11,214 nucleotides of DNA from Phycisphaerae bacterium SM23_33 (GTDB lineage Bacteria > Planctomycetota > Phycisphaerae > SM23-33), in the NCBI GenBank assembly GCA_001303665.1, contig LJUF01000074.1, positions 1-11,214 on the forward strand, read 5' to 3'. The notes under the pieces are model-generated. The model was not told the DNA's origin and ran no database searches. It saw only the letters and a list, made by a program, of their open reading frames with translations. The first letter of the stretch is position 1; the number at the start of each line of letters is the position of its first letter. Shown here in pieces: positions 5,264 through 11,214 of the stretch. Made by a program: the position numbers and the translations under genes.

Positions 5264-6480
5264 TGCCGACCTTCACCTACACAGCCCTGGATGCCAAAGG
5301 CAAGAAGATGTCCGGGGCGGTGTCCGCCCAGAACCGTTCGGCCGCCCTGGACCAAGTGGGGCGGGAGGGCCTGCTCACCGTGTCCATGGCCGAACAGGGA
5401 GACGATGCGGCCAAGCCGGCCACGCTGAAGAGGTTCTCCGGCCGCGTGTCGCAGGCCAGCGTCGAGGCCTTCATTCGCGAGCTGGCGAATCTCCTGACGG
5501 CGGGCGTGCCCATGAACCGGGCCATGCACATCCTCCGCCGCGAAACCTCCCAGCCGGGGGCGAAAAGGCAGTGGGCCGCCATTCACGACGACGTGGCCGG
5601 CGGCGCCTCCCTGGCGGATGCCATGAGCCGCTGGCCCCGGTCGTTCCCGGCGGTGTACGTGGCCATGGTCCGCGCCGGGGAGACGGCCGGGTTCCTGGAC
5701 GTGGTGCTGGGGCAGATCGCGGAGTTCCGATCGCGCGAACGCGATCTCAAATCGAAGGTCAAAGGCGCCCTGGCCTATCCCGGCATCCTGGCCGTGCTGG
5801 CGACCGGAGTGCTCATCTTCCTGATGACGTACTTCATCCCCAGGTTCTCGGCGATCTTCGCGGACTTCGGCGGGGCTCTGCCGATGCTCACCCGTGCCAT
5901 CGTGGCCGTGAGTCGGGCGGTGAAGGACTACGGCCCGCTCTTCATCATCGGCGCGGCCCTGGTGGTGGTCTTGATCCGCCGGGTATTGAAGTCCGAGGCC
6001 GGCCGCCTCGCGACCGAAAAACTGCTCCTGCGCGTCCCGGCCGTGGGCCGCGTGCTGGCGCGATTCGCCCTGGTCCGATTCTGCCGCATGCTGGGAACCC
6101 TGCTGGGGGCGGGCGTGCCTCTGGTCACCTCTCTGAGAGTGGCCAGGGAGGCCATCGGGTACCAGACACTCTCCGAGGCCGTGCACCTGTCCATGGAAGA
6201 AGTTCAGCAGGGAAAGCCGCTGTCCCGAAGCTTGGCCTCCTGCGAGCAACTGTTTCCGGCCTCGGTGGTCGAGATGATCGCGGTCGCCGAGGAGAGCGGC
6301 AGGCTGGATCAGGAACTGAGGCGGCTCGGCACCGTGTACGAAGCGGAGCTGGACCGCCAGCTCCGCATGCTGGTGGCGCTGGCCGAGCCGGCTTTGTTGT
6401 TCGTCATGGCGGCCATCATCGGAACAATCGTCGTCGGCATGTTGTTGCCGGTGTTCACCTTGCAGGAGCTCATTCGTTAA
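5263..6480 (+). CDS. gspF: Type II secretion inner-membrane platform protein GspF
   Basis: The 405-aa product is the polytopic inner-membrane platform of the secretion system, which contacts GspE and GspL. It opens with F-T-Y-T-A-L-D-A-K-G, the usual start of the family. Two T2SF domains lie at about 68-192 and 268-396, marked by the paired motifs V-R-A-G-E-T-A-G-F-L-D and V-A-E-E-S-G-R-L-D. Membrane segments are visible at about 172-193, 224-241 and 374-397. Length and layout are normal for GspF/PilC. The ATG shares one base with the gspE stop (TGATG), so the two are probably translationally coupled. PilC of a type IV pilus is the alternative, less likely given the pseudopilin genes that follow. 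Confidence 0.95.
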   Translation: MPTFTYTALDAKGKKMSGAVSAQNRSAALDQVGREGLLTVSMAEQGDDAAKPATLKRFSGRVSQASVEAFIRELANLLTAGVPMNRAMHILRRETSQPGAKRQWAAIHDDVAGGASLADAMSRWPRSFPAVYVAMVRAGETAGFLDVVLGQIAEFRSRERDLKSKVKGALAYPGILAVLATGVLIFLMTYFIPRFSAIFADFGGALPMLTRAIVAVSRAVKDYGPLFIIGAALVVVLIRRVLKSEAGRLATEKLLLRVPAVGRVLARFALVRFCRMLGTLLGAGVPLVTSLRVAREAIGYQTLSEAVHLSMEEVQQGKPLSRSLASCEQLFPASVVEMIAVAEESGRLDQELRRLGTVYEAELDRQLRMLVALAEPALLFVMAAIIGTIVVGMLLPVFTLQELIR

Positions 6481-6485
6481 GAGGA
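6481..6485 (+). promoter_or_regulatory. Ribosome binding site of gspG
   Basis: GAGGA immediately follows the gspF stop and lies 7 nt before the ATG at 6493. It favours that start over the in-frame ATG at 6541, which has only a weak AAGAG (6529-6533) but would give the shorter leader usual for GspG. Confidence 0.55.
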
Positions 6486-6492
6486 ACCGACC

Positions 6493-6954
6493 ATGAACGG
6501 CAAGATCAGCCCAGCGTTCATCCAGGCCAAGAGCCCTCCGATGCGTTTCCTTCGCGGTTTCACGCTCATCGAATTGCTGCTGGTGCTGGTGATTCTCACG
6601 GCCCTGGCGGCGGTGGTGGTCCCGAAATTCACCCGGAGGTCGGAACAGGCAAAGATCACCGCGGCCCAGGCCGACATCGCCGGCATCGAGCTGGGGCTGG
6701 ACGCCTTCGAGGTCGACTGCGGGCGCTATCCCACCTCGGAGGAAGGCATAAAGGCAATTGTCGAGCAGCCGGCGAACGCGGACGGCTGGCGGGGGCCTTA
6801 CATCAAGCGCGGCCTGCCCAAAGACTCCTGGGGCAATGCCTACGTCTACCAATGTCCGGGTCAGCACAACACCAACAGCTATGACCTGTATTCCTTCGGA
6901 CCTGACGGGCAGGATGGCACCGAGGATGACATCGACAACTGGTCCGAGCGCTGA
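6493..6954 (+). CDS. gspG: Major pseudopilin GspG
   Basis: The 153-aa product carries the type III signal R-G-F-T-L-I-E-L: cleavage after G22 leaves F23 at +1 and E27 at +5, followed by a hydrophobic helix to about residue 44. The body has the family motif C-G-R-Y-P-T-S-E-E-G (76-85), G-W-R-G-P-Y-I-K (98-105) and P-K-D-S-W-G-N-A-Y-V-Y. The Asp-rich end, F-G-P-D-G-Q-D-G-T-E-D-D-I-D-N-W, matches the calcium-binding tail of GspG. It would be the main shaft subunit after processing by a prepilin peptidase not encoded here. C76 and C121 could form a disulfide. The leader is 22 residues with the start chosen (ribosome site GAGGA); starting at M17 (6541) would give a more typical 6-residue leader, so the true start is open. 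Confidence 0.95.
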   Translation: MNGKISPAFIQAKSPPMRFLRGFTLIELLLVLVILTALAAVVVPKFTRRSEQAKITAAQADIAGIELGLDAFEVDCGRYPTSEEGIKAIVEQPANADGWRGPYIKRGLPKDSWGNAYVYQCPGQHNTNSYDLYSFGPDGQDGTEDDIDNWSER

Positions 6955-7444
6955 AAGGCGAGCCGGTGGGTTCACGATTCTGGAGCTCATCGTGGTGCTG
7001 GTCCTGATCAGCACGGTGCTGGCCATGGCGGCGCCGTGGCTGCGCGGGTTCTCCGGCGGGCGGCAGACCGCCGAAGCCGCGGCACAGGTGTTGTCCCTGA
7101 CGCATCTGGCCCGTTCGCAGGCAGCGGCCCAGGGACGCAGCTATCGCCTGAACATCGATGCCGAGGCCAAGACGTACTGGCTGACCATGCAGCAGGCGGG
7201 GGCGTTCGTGGAACTGGATTGCGAGCATGGCCGTCGCTTCCAGTTTCCCGAGGGTGTGTCCGTGACGCTGGAGTCGTCCGTAGCCGAGGGGCAGGCGTCG
7301 TACATCCAGTTTTACCCGGACGGCAGAAGCGATCAGGCAACGATCCGGCTGACGGGACGGGGAGCAGACGTGTACGAAGTCAGCTGCCAGTCCGCGTCGG
7401 AGCGGTTTCGGGTGGTGTCGCCCTCGGAGGCCGGCGGGTCATGA
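6926..7444 (+). CDS. gspH: Minor pseudopilin GspH
   Basis: The product (172 aa from this start) has the prepilin signal G-G-F-T-I-L-E-L with cleavage after G15, E20 at +5 and a hydrophobic helix to about residue 37. The body contains A-R-S-Q-A-A-A-Q-G-R-S-Y-R-L, a typical GspH/FimT stretch, and the conserved F-Y-P-D-G-R-S strand near the end. It is a minor subunit near the pseudopilus tip. The reading frame stays open far upstream inside gspG, but residues before about 1-15 make no sense as pilin. The ATG at 6926 is taken as the last start before the signal, with AGGA at 6911-6914 as a distant ribosome site; ATG 6914 is an alternative. The overlap with gspG is 29 nt and with gspI is 4 nt (ATGA). 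Confidence 0.88.
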   Translation: MTSTTGPSAERRAGGFTILELIVVLVLISTVLAMAAPWLRGFSGGRQTAEAAAQVLSLTHLARSQAAAQGRSYRLNIDAEAKTYWLTMQQAGAFVELDCEHGRRFQFPEGVSVTLESSVAEGQASYIQFYPDGRSDQATIRLTGRGADVYEVSCQSASERFRVVSPSEAGGS

Positions 7445-7845
7445 ACAACCGACCGACAGTCCGGCGCCGCGGCCAGGGCAAAGGCGCCTTCACCATCATC
7501 GAGGTGCTGGCCACGCTCACGCTGGCAGCCATCGTTCTGCCGGCGGTGGTCAGCGGCGTCTTGCTTTGCCTGGCCACGGCCGCCCACGCCCGGCAGCATG
7601 CCGAGGCGGCCTCGTTGGCGCAGAGCAAGCTGGCGGAGCTGGTGGCCACCGGACAAATCCACGATGCGGAGCTGGCCGGGGATTTCGGTCCGGACCGGCC
7701 GGAATACCAGTGGTCGGCCGAGTTGAATGACTGGGAAGATACCCGCCTGCGCCAACTGGACGTCTCGGTGACCTGGATCCGGCGAGGGCAGGAGTACCAG
7801 GTCACGCTGAGCACGCTCGTGTACACCGGAGTCCCGAATGATTGA
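7441..7845 (+). CDS. gspI: Minor pseudopilin GspI
   Basis: The 134-aa product has a basic leader (R-R-R-G-Q-G-K), then G-A-F-T-I-I-E-V with E21 at +5 and a hydrophobic helix. The -1 residue is Ala16 rather than the usual Gly. The body shows the GspI pattern A-E-A-A-S-L-A-Q-S-K-L-A-E-L and a C-terminal alternating strand set, L-D-V-S-V-T-W ... Y-Q-V-T-L-S-T-L-V-Y. GspI is taken to form the core of the I-J-K tip complex that starts the pseudopilus. The start codon overlaps the gspH stop (ATGA) and the stop overlaps gspJ by 8 nt. Length is normal for the family. Confidence 0.9.
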   Translation: MNNRPTVRRRGQGKGAFTIIEVLATLTLAAIVLPAVVSGVLLCLATAAHARQHAEAASLAQSKLAELVATGQIHDAELAGDFGPDRPEYQWSAELNDWEDTRLRQLDVSVTWIRRGQEYQVTLSTLVYTGVPND

Positions 7846-8533
7846 CCCCCGCGGAAAAGCCCGGGCGTTCACGCTGCTGGAGATGCTGGTGGCAACGGCC
7901 ATGACCGCCGTGCTGGCGGGGTCCCTGTACGCCACCCTGCACATCGCCTTCAAGGCCCGCCGGGCCGCGCTCCAGGCCGTCGAGCCCGCCTGGAAGGCCG
8001 AGCTGGCCGTCGAGCTGCTGCGGGCCGACATACAGTCCGCGGTGGTCCCCAGCGGCGTGCTGGCCGGAGCTTTCGTCGGAGAACAGCAAACCGACGGTGC
8101 CGGCCGTGAATGCGACTGCCTGCTGCTGTATTGCACCGCCTCGGGGGCCCGGCAGGCGGAAGGCGTCGGGGATACCAGGATGTTAGAACTCCTCTGCGAG
8201 CCGGAAGAGGATGCAACGGGCATGCTCCTGCTGCGACGGACCACCGTGAATCTGTTGGCCCCGGTCACCCCTGAGCCGGCGGAGGAGGTGCTCTGCCGCG
8301 GGGTGCACGCGTTCGGACTGAGGTACTTCGACGGGGTCGACTGGCAGGACAACTGGGACTCCACCACCCGGGACAACACGCTGCCGTCGGCGGTCGAGGT
8401 GACGCTGGAGCTGGAAGCCGAAGGCCCTCAGCAGCCCGAGACGGACGCCGGAGGATATTGGACGTCCCAGGTGTTCCTGGTCCCCTGTAGTTCCATCGCG
8501 CCGGGAGGGTCAGTCCCGGTGGCCGTGCCTTGA
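7838..8533 (+). CDS. gspJ: Minor pseudopilin GspJ
   Basis: The 231-aa product has a 10-residue leader ending R-A and then F-T-L-L-E-M-L-V-A-T with E15 at +5; as in GspI the -1 residue is Ala. After the membrane helix it has L-R-A-D-I-Q-S-A, common in GspJ. Near the C-terminus the pattern F-G-L-R-Y-F-D-G-V-D-W ... W-D-S ... L-P-S-A-V-E-V-T-L-E-L matches the T2SSJ family. It is a tip-complex pseudopilin with GspI and GspK. The ATG lies 8 nt inside gspI, indicating coupling, and the TGA overlaps a possible TTG start of gspK. Assignment rests on the prepilin signal, the C-terminal signature and gene order. Confidence 0.9.
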   Translation: MIDPRGKARAFTLLEMLVATAMTAVLAGSLYATLHIAFKARRAALQAVEPAWKAELAVELLRADIQSAVVPSGVLAGAFVGEQQTDGAGRECDCLLLYCTASGARQAEGVGDTRMLELLCEPEEDATGMLLLRRTTVNLLAPVTPEPAEEVLCRGVHAFGLRYFDGVDWQDNWDSTTRDNTLPSAVEVTLELEAEGPQQPETDAGGYWTSQVFLVPCSSIAPGGSVPVAVP

Positions 8534-8541
8534 GACATCGC

Positions 8542-9972
8542 ATGAAGCGAACCCTTGCGACATCCAGCTTCGCACGCGGCCGCCGGGCGGCCGACGGTCG
8601 GACGCGGCGCGACCCCTTGCCTGCCGGCCGCGGCGGATGCCGCGCCGAAGGGACGGTACTCATCGTCACCATGTGGATCATGCTGGTGCTGGCGGGTCTG
8701 GTGATCGTGCTGGCCCGCTCCATGCGGGTGGAGGCGGTGTGCGCAGCCAACTACGCCGCCGCGCAGCAGGCCTCGGCCGTCGAACAGGGGGCAATCCAGT
8801 ATGTGCTGGCGAGCCTCGACGGCCTTCAAGGCCTCACGCCGTCGGAGGCCGACATGCCCTGCCAGGCCGTCCAGGTCGGGTACGGGGCCTTCTGGATCCT
8901 TCGCCCGAACTTCGAAGACGACCGCGAGTGGGCCTACGGCGTGGTGGGCGAAGCGGCCAAGGTGGACCTCAACTCGGCCCCGGCCGAAACGCTGCTGCGA
9001 CTCACCGACATGACGGATGAACTCGCCGCCGCCGTCGTGGACTGGCGGGATGCCGACAGCGACCTCACGCCCGGCGGGGGTGAAAGCGAGTACTACCTGT
9101 TGCTGGGCGACCCCTACGAGTGCAAGAACGCTCCGCTGGAAACGGTGGAGGAGCTGCTGCTGGTCAAGGGCTGCTCCAGGGAGCTGTTGTTCGGAGAGGA
9201 CCTCAACCGCAACGGCGTGCTCGACGACAACGAGAACGACGGTTCCGACAGCGACCCGACCGACGACCGCGACGGCAAGCTGGACCGCGGCATCTTTGAC
9301 TTCGTGACCGTGCATGCTGTCGAGCCCAACACCTCCGCTGCCGGCTCGCAGCGTGTCAACGTCAACCAGGCCCAGACGCAGGCCTTGTCCCAGGTGCTGC
9401 AAAAGTCCGTTGCCCTGGACCGACTTCCCGACGTGCTGGACCGGGCGCGCCGCGGGCGGCCGTTCCAGAGCGTGCTGGACTTCTACTTTCGCACCGGGCT
9501 GACCATGAAGGAATTCGCCCCGATTGCCGATCAGCTCACCACCGTCAACGACAGGACGCTGCGGGGGCTGATCAACGTGAACACCGCACCCAAAGAGGTG
9601 CTGCTCTGCCTGCCAGGCCTGGACGAGGGCGACGTTTCGGCCCTGCTGGCAGGACGGTCGGGGGAGGAGGCCGACCTGAACAGCATTGCCTGGGTGGCCC
9701 AGGCCCTGCCCCGGGAAAAGGCCGTCCCCATCGGTCCGCACATAACCGCGCGGTCGTTTCAGTTCTCCGCCGACATCGTCAGTATCTCCGGCGACGGCCG
9801 GGCCTTCAAGCGGTGCCGAATCGTGGTCGATGCCGCCGAAAGCCCGCCGCGGCTGATCTACCGGCAGGACCTGACGCATTTGGGCTGGCCGCTTCCACCG
9901 GAGATTGTCGACCAACTGCGGTCCGGCACCGGCATGCAGGAAGTCGTCCAGAATGTTGCCCAAGGGAGGTAG
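8542..9972 (+). CDS. gspK: Pseudopilus tip protein GspK with EF-hand-like insert
   Basis: The product (476 aa from ATG 8542) is much larger than the other pseudopilins, as expected for GspK, which caps the pseudopilus. The membrane helix (about 38-59) follows E-G and lacks Glu at +5, as is typical for GspK. Two helix-hairpin-helix-like motifs of the T2SSK fold appear: V-D-L-N-S-A-P-A-E-T-L-L (141-152) and I-N-V-N-T-A-P-K-E-V-L-L (344-355). Between them, D-L-N-R-N-G-V-L-D-D-N-E (220-231) matches a canonical 12-residue EF-hand calcium loop, followed by a second Asp-rich stretch, D-P-T-D-D-R-D-G-K-L-D. The leader of about 37 residues is long and Arg-rich. A TTG at 8530 would add four residues, while an in-frame TTG at 8617 would shorten the leader, but neither has a good ribosome site. 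Confidence 0.9.
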   Translation: MKRTLATSSFARGRRAADGRTRRDPLPAGRGGCRAEGTVLIVTMWIMLVLAGLVIVLARSMRVEAVCAANYAAAQQASAVEQGAIQYVLASLDGLQGLTPSEADMPCQAVQVGYGAFWILRPNFEDDREWAYGVVGEAAKVDLNSAPAETLLRLTDMTDELAAAVVDWRDADSDLTPGGGESEYYLLLGDPYECKNAPLETVEELLLVKGCSRELLFGEDLNRNGVLDDNENDGSDSDPTDDRDGKLDRGIFDFVTVHAVEPNTSAAGSQRVNVNQAQTQALSQVLQKSVALDRLPDVLDRARRGRPFQSVLDFYFRTGLTMKEFAPIADQLTTVNDRTLRGLINVNTAPKEVLLCLPGLDEGDVSALLAGRSGEEADLNSIAWVAQALPREKAVPIGPHITARSFQFSADIVSISGDGRAFKRCRIVVDAAESPPRLIYRQDLTHLGWPLPPEIVDQLRSGTGMQEVVQNVAQGR

Positions 9973-9973
9973 G

Positions 9974-11214
9974 ATGCTGCTGAATCGCAGAGTGTTGGGA
10001 CTTGCTGTCACGGAGCGTTCGATGATTGCCGTCGAGGTGGGTTCCGCCAACGGCCGTCTGAAGGCGTTCCGTGCGGGGATCTTTGTGTGTCCGCAGGACC
10101 CCGGCCTGCAGGATCCGGCCGAATTGGGCAAGGCGCTGAGACAGTTCTTGCGGAAGGAGGGGTTCTCCGCGCGGCGCTGCGTGATCGGCATGGAAGCCAA
10201 ATGGCTGACGGCCAGGGAAAAGGCGCTGCCGCCGGGCTCGGCGGACTCGTTGGGCGGCATCCTTTCGATCATGGCGGAACGGGAGTTTGCCTCGGAGCGG
10301 GAGAACCTGCTGTTCGATTACATCGGCCCGACCGGCGGCGACCAGGGCGAGCACGTTCTCCTCGTGGCGGCCTCTCGCCGACACGTAGCTCATCTCCAGG
10401 CGATGGCGGAGGCCGCGGGCCTGAGCGTGACGGCGATCACCTCGACCGCAATCGCCTTGACCTGTTCGTCAGACCGCCGTGATGTTCCCGAGCGGATCGT
10501 GCTGCATCTCGTGGAAGGCGGCGCGGAGCTGGTCGTGCAGTCCAAAGGCAGCCTCCGCCTGGTGCGCCGATTCTCGCTGTTGGGGCCCCAGGGCGGCGGG
10601 GCGGACGCCGCCAGCGGCTGGCTGGACGACCTTCTGGGCCAATTGGGCCGAGTGATGTCCCTGCTGCCGGGTGAGCAGACCGCTGCGCAGGAGCGCGAGC
10701 TGCACGTATGGAACGGGGCCGACCTGGACAGCAGCAGCCTGGCTGTCCTGGCGGAGCGGATTTCCCCGCAGGCCAAGCTGTGCCGGCCTTCACTCAGCTT
10801 CGACATGGCAAGCCTTCCGCGCGAGCTGCAGCGGGACGACATCGCGGCGGCGACGTGCCTCGGCGCCGCGGCCCTGCAGGGGCGGCTGCCGGGGGTCGAT
10901 TTCCTGCACTCCAGGCTGAGCCCGCCCAGAAAGCCGGCCCTGAGCAGGAGGGCCGTCTGGATTGCGGGGGCGGCCGGGGCCATCGTCCTGGCCAGCGCCG
11001 TCCTGCTGCTGGATTGGCGGAGCCGCCAGCAGCAGGTCAACGTGCTGCAGAGCAAGTTCAAGGCAATGGAGGCAAGCGTGGCCGAGGCCAGGGACGTCAT
11101 TGACAAAGAAGCGTTGGCTCGATCCTGGTATGACCGGCGACCGAGATACCTGGAGTGCATGCGCGAAGTGACCCTGGCATTTCCGGCCGAGGGGAGAATC
11201 TGGGCGACCAGCCT
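9974..11214 (+). CDS. gspL: GspL/PilM-like inner-membrane assembly protein (C-terminus off window)
   Basis: The frame is open from ATG 9974 to the window edge (413 codons), so the gene is partial. The N-terminal part (about 1-310) resembles the actin-like cytoplasmic fold of PilM/GspL: V-L-G-L-A-V-T-E-R-S-M-I-A-V-E-V opens it, V-L-L-V-A-A-S-R-R-H-V lies at 128-138, and a C-L-G-A-A-A-L stretch at 295-301. One membrane helix follows (about 327-346), then a coiled-coil-prone segment (348-380) and the start of a periplasmic domain. That order (cytoplasmic domain, helix, periplasmic domain) is that of GspL, which ties the GspE ATPase to the membrane; PilM normally lacks the helix. GGGAGG (9964-9969) lies 4 nt upstream. 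An ATG at 10022 with GGAG is an alternative but would remove the first strand. A PilM-PilN fusion cannot be excluded. Confidence 0.72.
   Translation, partial: MLLNRRVLGLAVTERSMIAVEVGSANGRLKAFRAGIFVCPQDPGLQDPAELGKALRQFLRKEGFSARRCVIGMEAKWLTAREKALPPGSADSLGGILSIMAEREFASERENLLFDYIGPTGGDQGEHVLLVAASRRHVAHLQAMAEAAGLSVTAITSTAIALTCSSDRRDVPERIVLHLVEGGAELVVQSKGSLRLVRRFSLLGPQGGGADAASGWLDDLLGQLGRVMSLLPGEQTAAQERELHVWNGADLDSSSLAVLAERISPQAKLCRPSLSFDMASLPRELQRDDIAAATCLGAAALQGRLPGVDFLHSRLSPPRKPALSRRAVWIAGAAGAIVLASAVLLLDWRSRQQQVNVLQSKFKAMEASVAEARDVIDKEALARSWYDRRPRYLECMREVTLAFPAEGRIWATS

Noticed and set aside
5190..6884. 564-codon open frame on the plus strand in another frame of gspF
   Set aside because: Its Gly/Arg/His-rich translation has no domain, whereas the overlapping frame gives a full-length GspF.
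5188..7026. 612-codon open frame on the minus strand
   Set aside because: It lies wholly opposite gspE-end, gspF, gspG and gspH, is very rich in His, Gln, Arg and Gly, and shows no recognisable domain. It is a by-product of GC-rich third positions.
8428..10272. 614-codon open frame on the minus strand
   Set aside because: It is antisense to gspJ-end, gspK and the gspL-like start, with low-complexity composition and no family signature. The plus-strand genes have clear motifs.
1..11214. CRISPR arrays, tRNA/rRNA genes, insertion sequences or prophage genes
   Set aside because: I saw no regularly spaced repeats, cloverleaf-like segments, transposase motifs or terminal inverted repeats, and almost all the DNA is accounted for by coding genes.

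Overview
The window is GC-rich, gene-dense bacterial DNA. It most likely comes from a member of the Planctomycetota. The pointers are a secreted PQQ-type beta-propeller protein whose mature N-terminus carries the W-P-Q-W-R-G-P-N-R-D-G signature so common in that phylum, and a type II secretion (T2SS) cluster with planctomycete-style pseudopilins and a PilM-like GspL. The phylum is an inference from protein style; no rRNA or other phylogenetic marker is present.

Layout: (1) 1-810, minus strand: the N-terminal 270 codons of an exported beta-propeller protein, running off the left edge. (2) 811-1208: a divergent intergenic region with a candidate promoter for each direction, a 14-bp dyad over the minus-strand -35 element, and a terminator-like hairpin. 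(3) 1209-2794, plus strand: an ECF sigma factor, a membrane-anchored zinc-finger anti-sigma factor and a membrane-anchored LTxxQ (Spy/CpxP/CnrX-like) protein, joined by two 8-nt overlaps. (4) 2839-3387: a small secreted protein of unknown function. (5) 3479-11214: eight consecutive T2SS genes, gspE-F-G-H-I-J-K and a gspL/pilM-like gene that is cut by the right edge.

How they fit together: GspE (cytoplasmic ATPase), GspF (inner-membrane platform) and the GspL-like protein (membrane adaptor) would drive assembly of a pseudopilus made of GspG, with GspH, I, J and K at its tip. Most junctions overlap by 1-29 nt, so the genes are probably translationally coupled. The secretin GspD, GspC, GspM/N and the prepilin peptidase are not in the window. 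The sigma/anti-sigma/periplasmic-protein trio looks like an envelope-signal sensor, and its position makes it a candidate regulator of the secretion genes. Two stem-loops (2772-2794 and 3404-3438) lie between the trio and gspE, so co-transcription is not certain.

No tRNA, rRNA, CRISPR array, insertion sequence or attachment site was seen. I found no clearly new biological system. The most interesting parts are the sensor trio, the EF-hand-bearing GspK, the Ala-1 cleavage sites of two minor pseudopilins, and the structured intergenic DNA.
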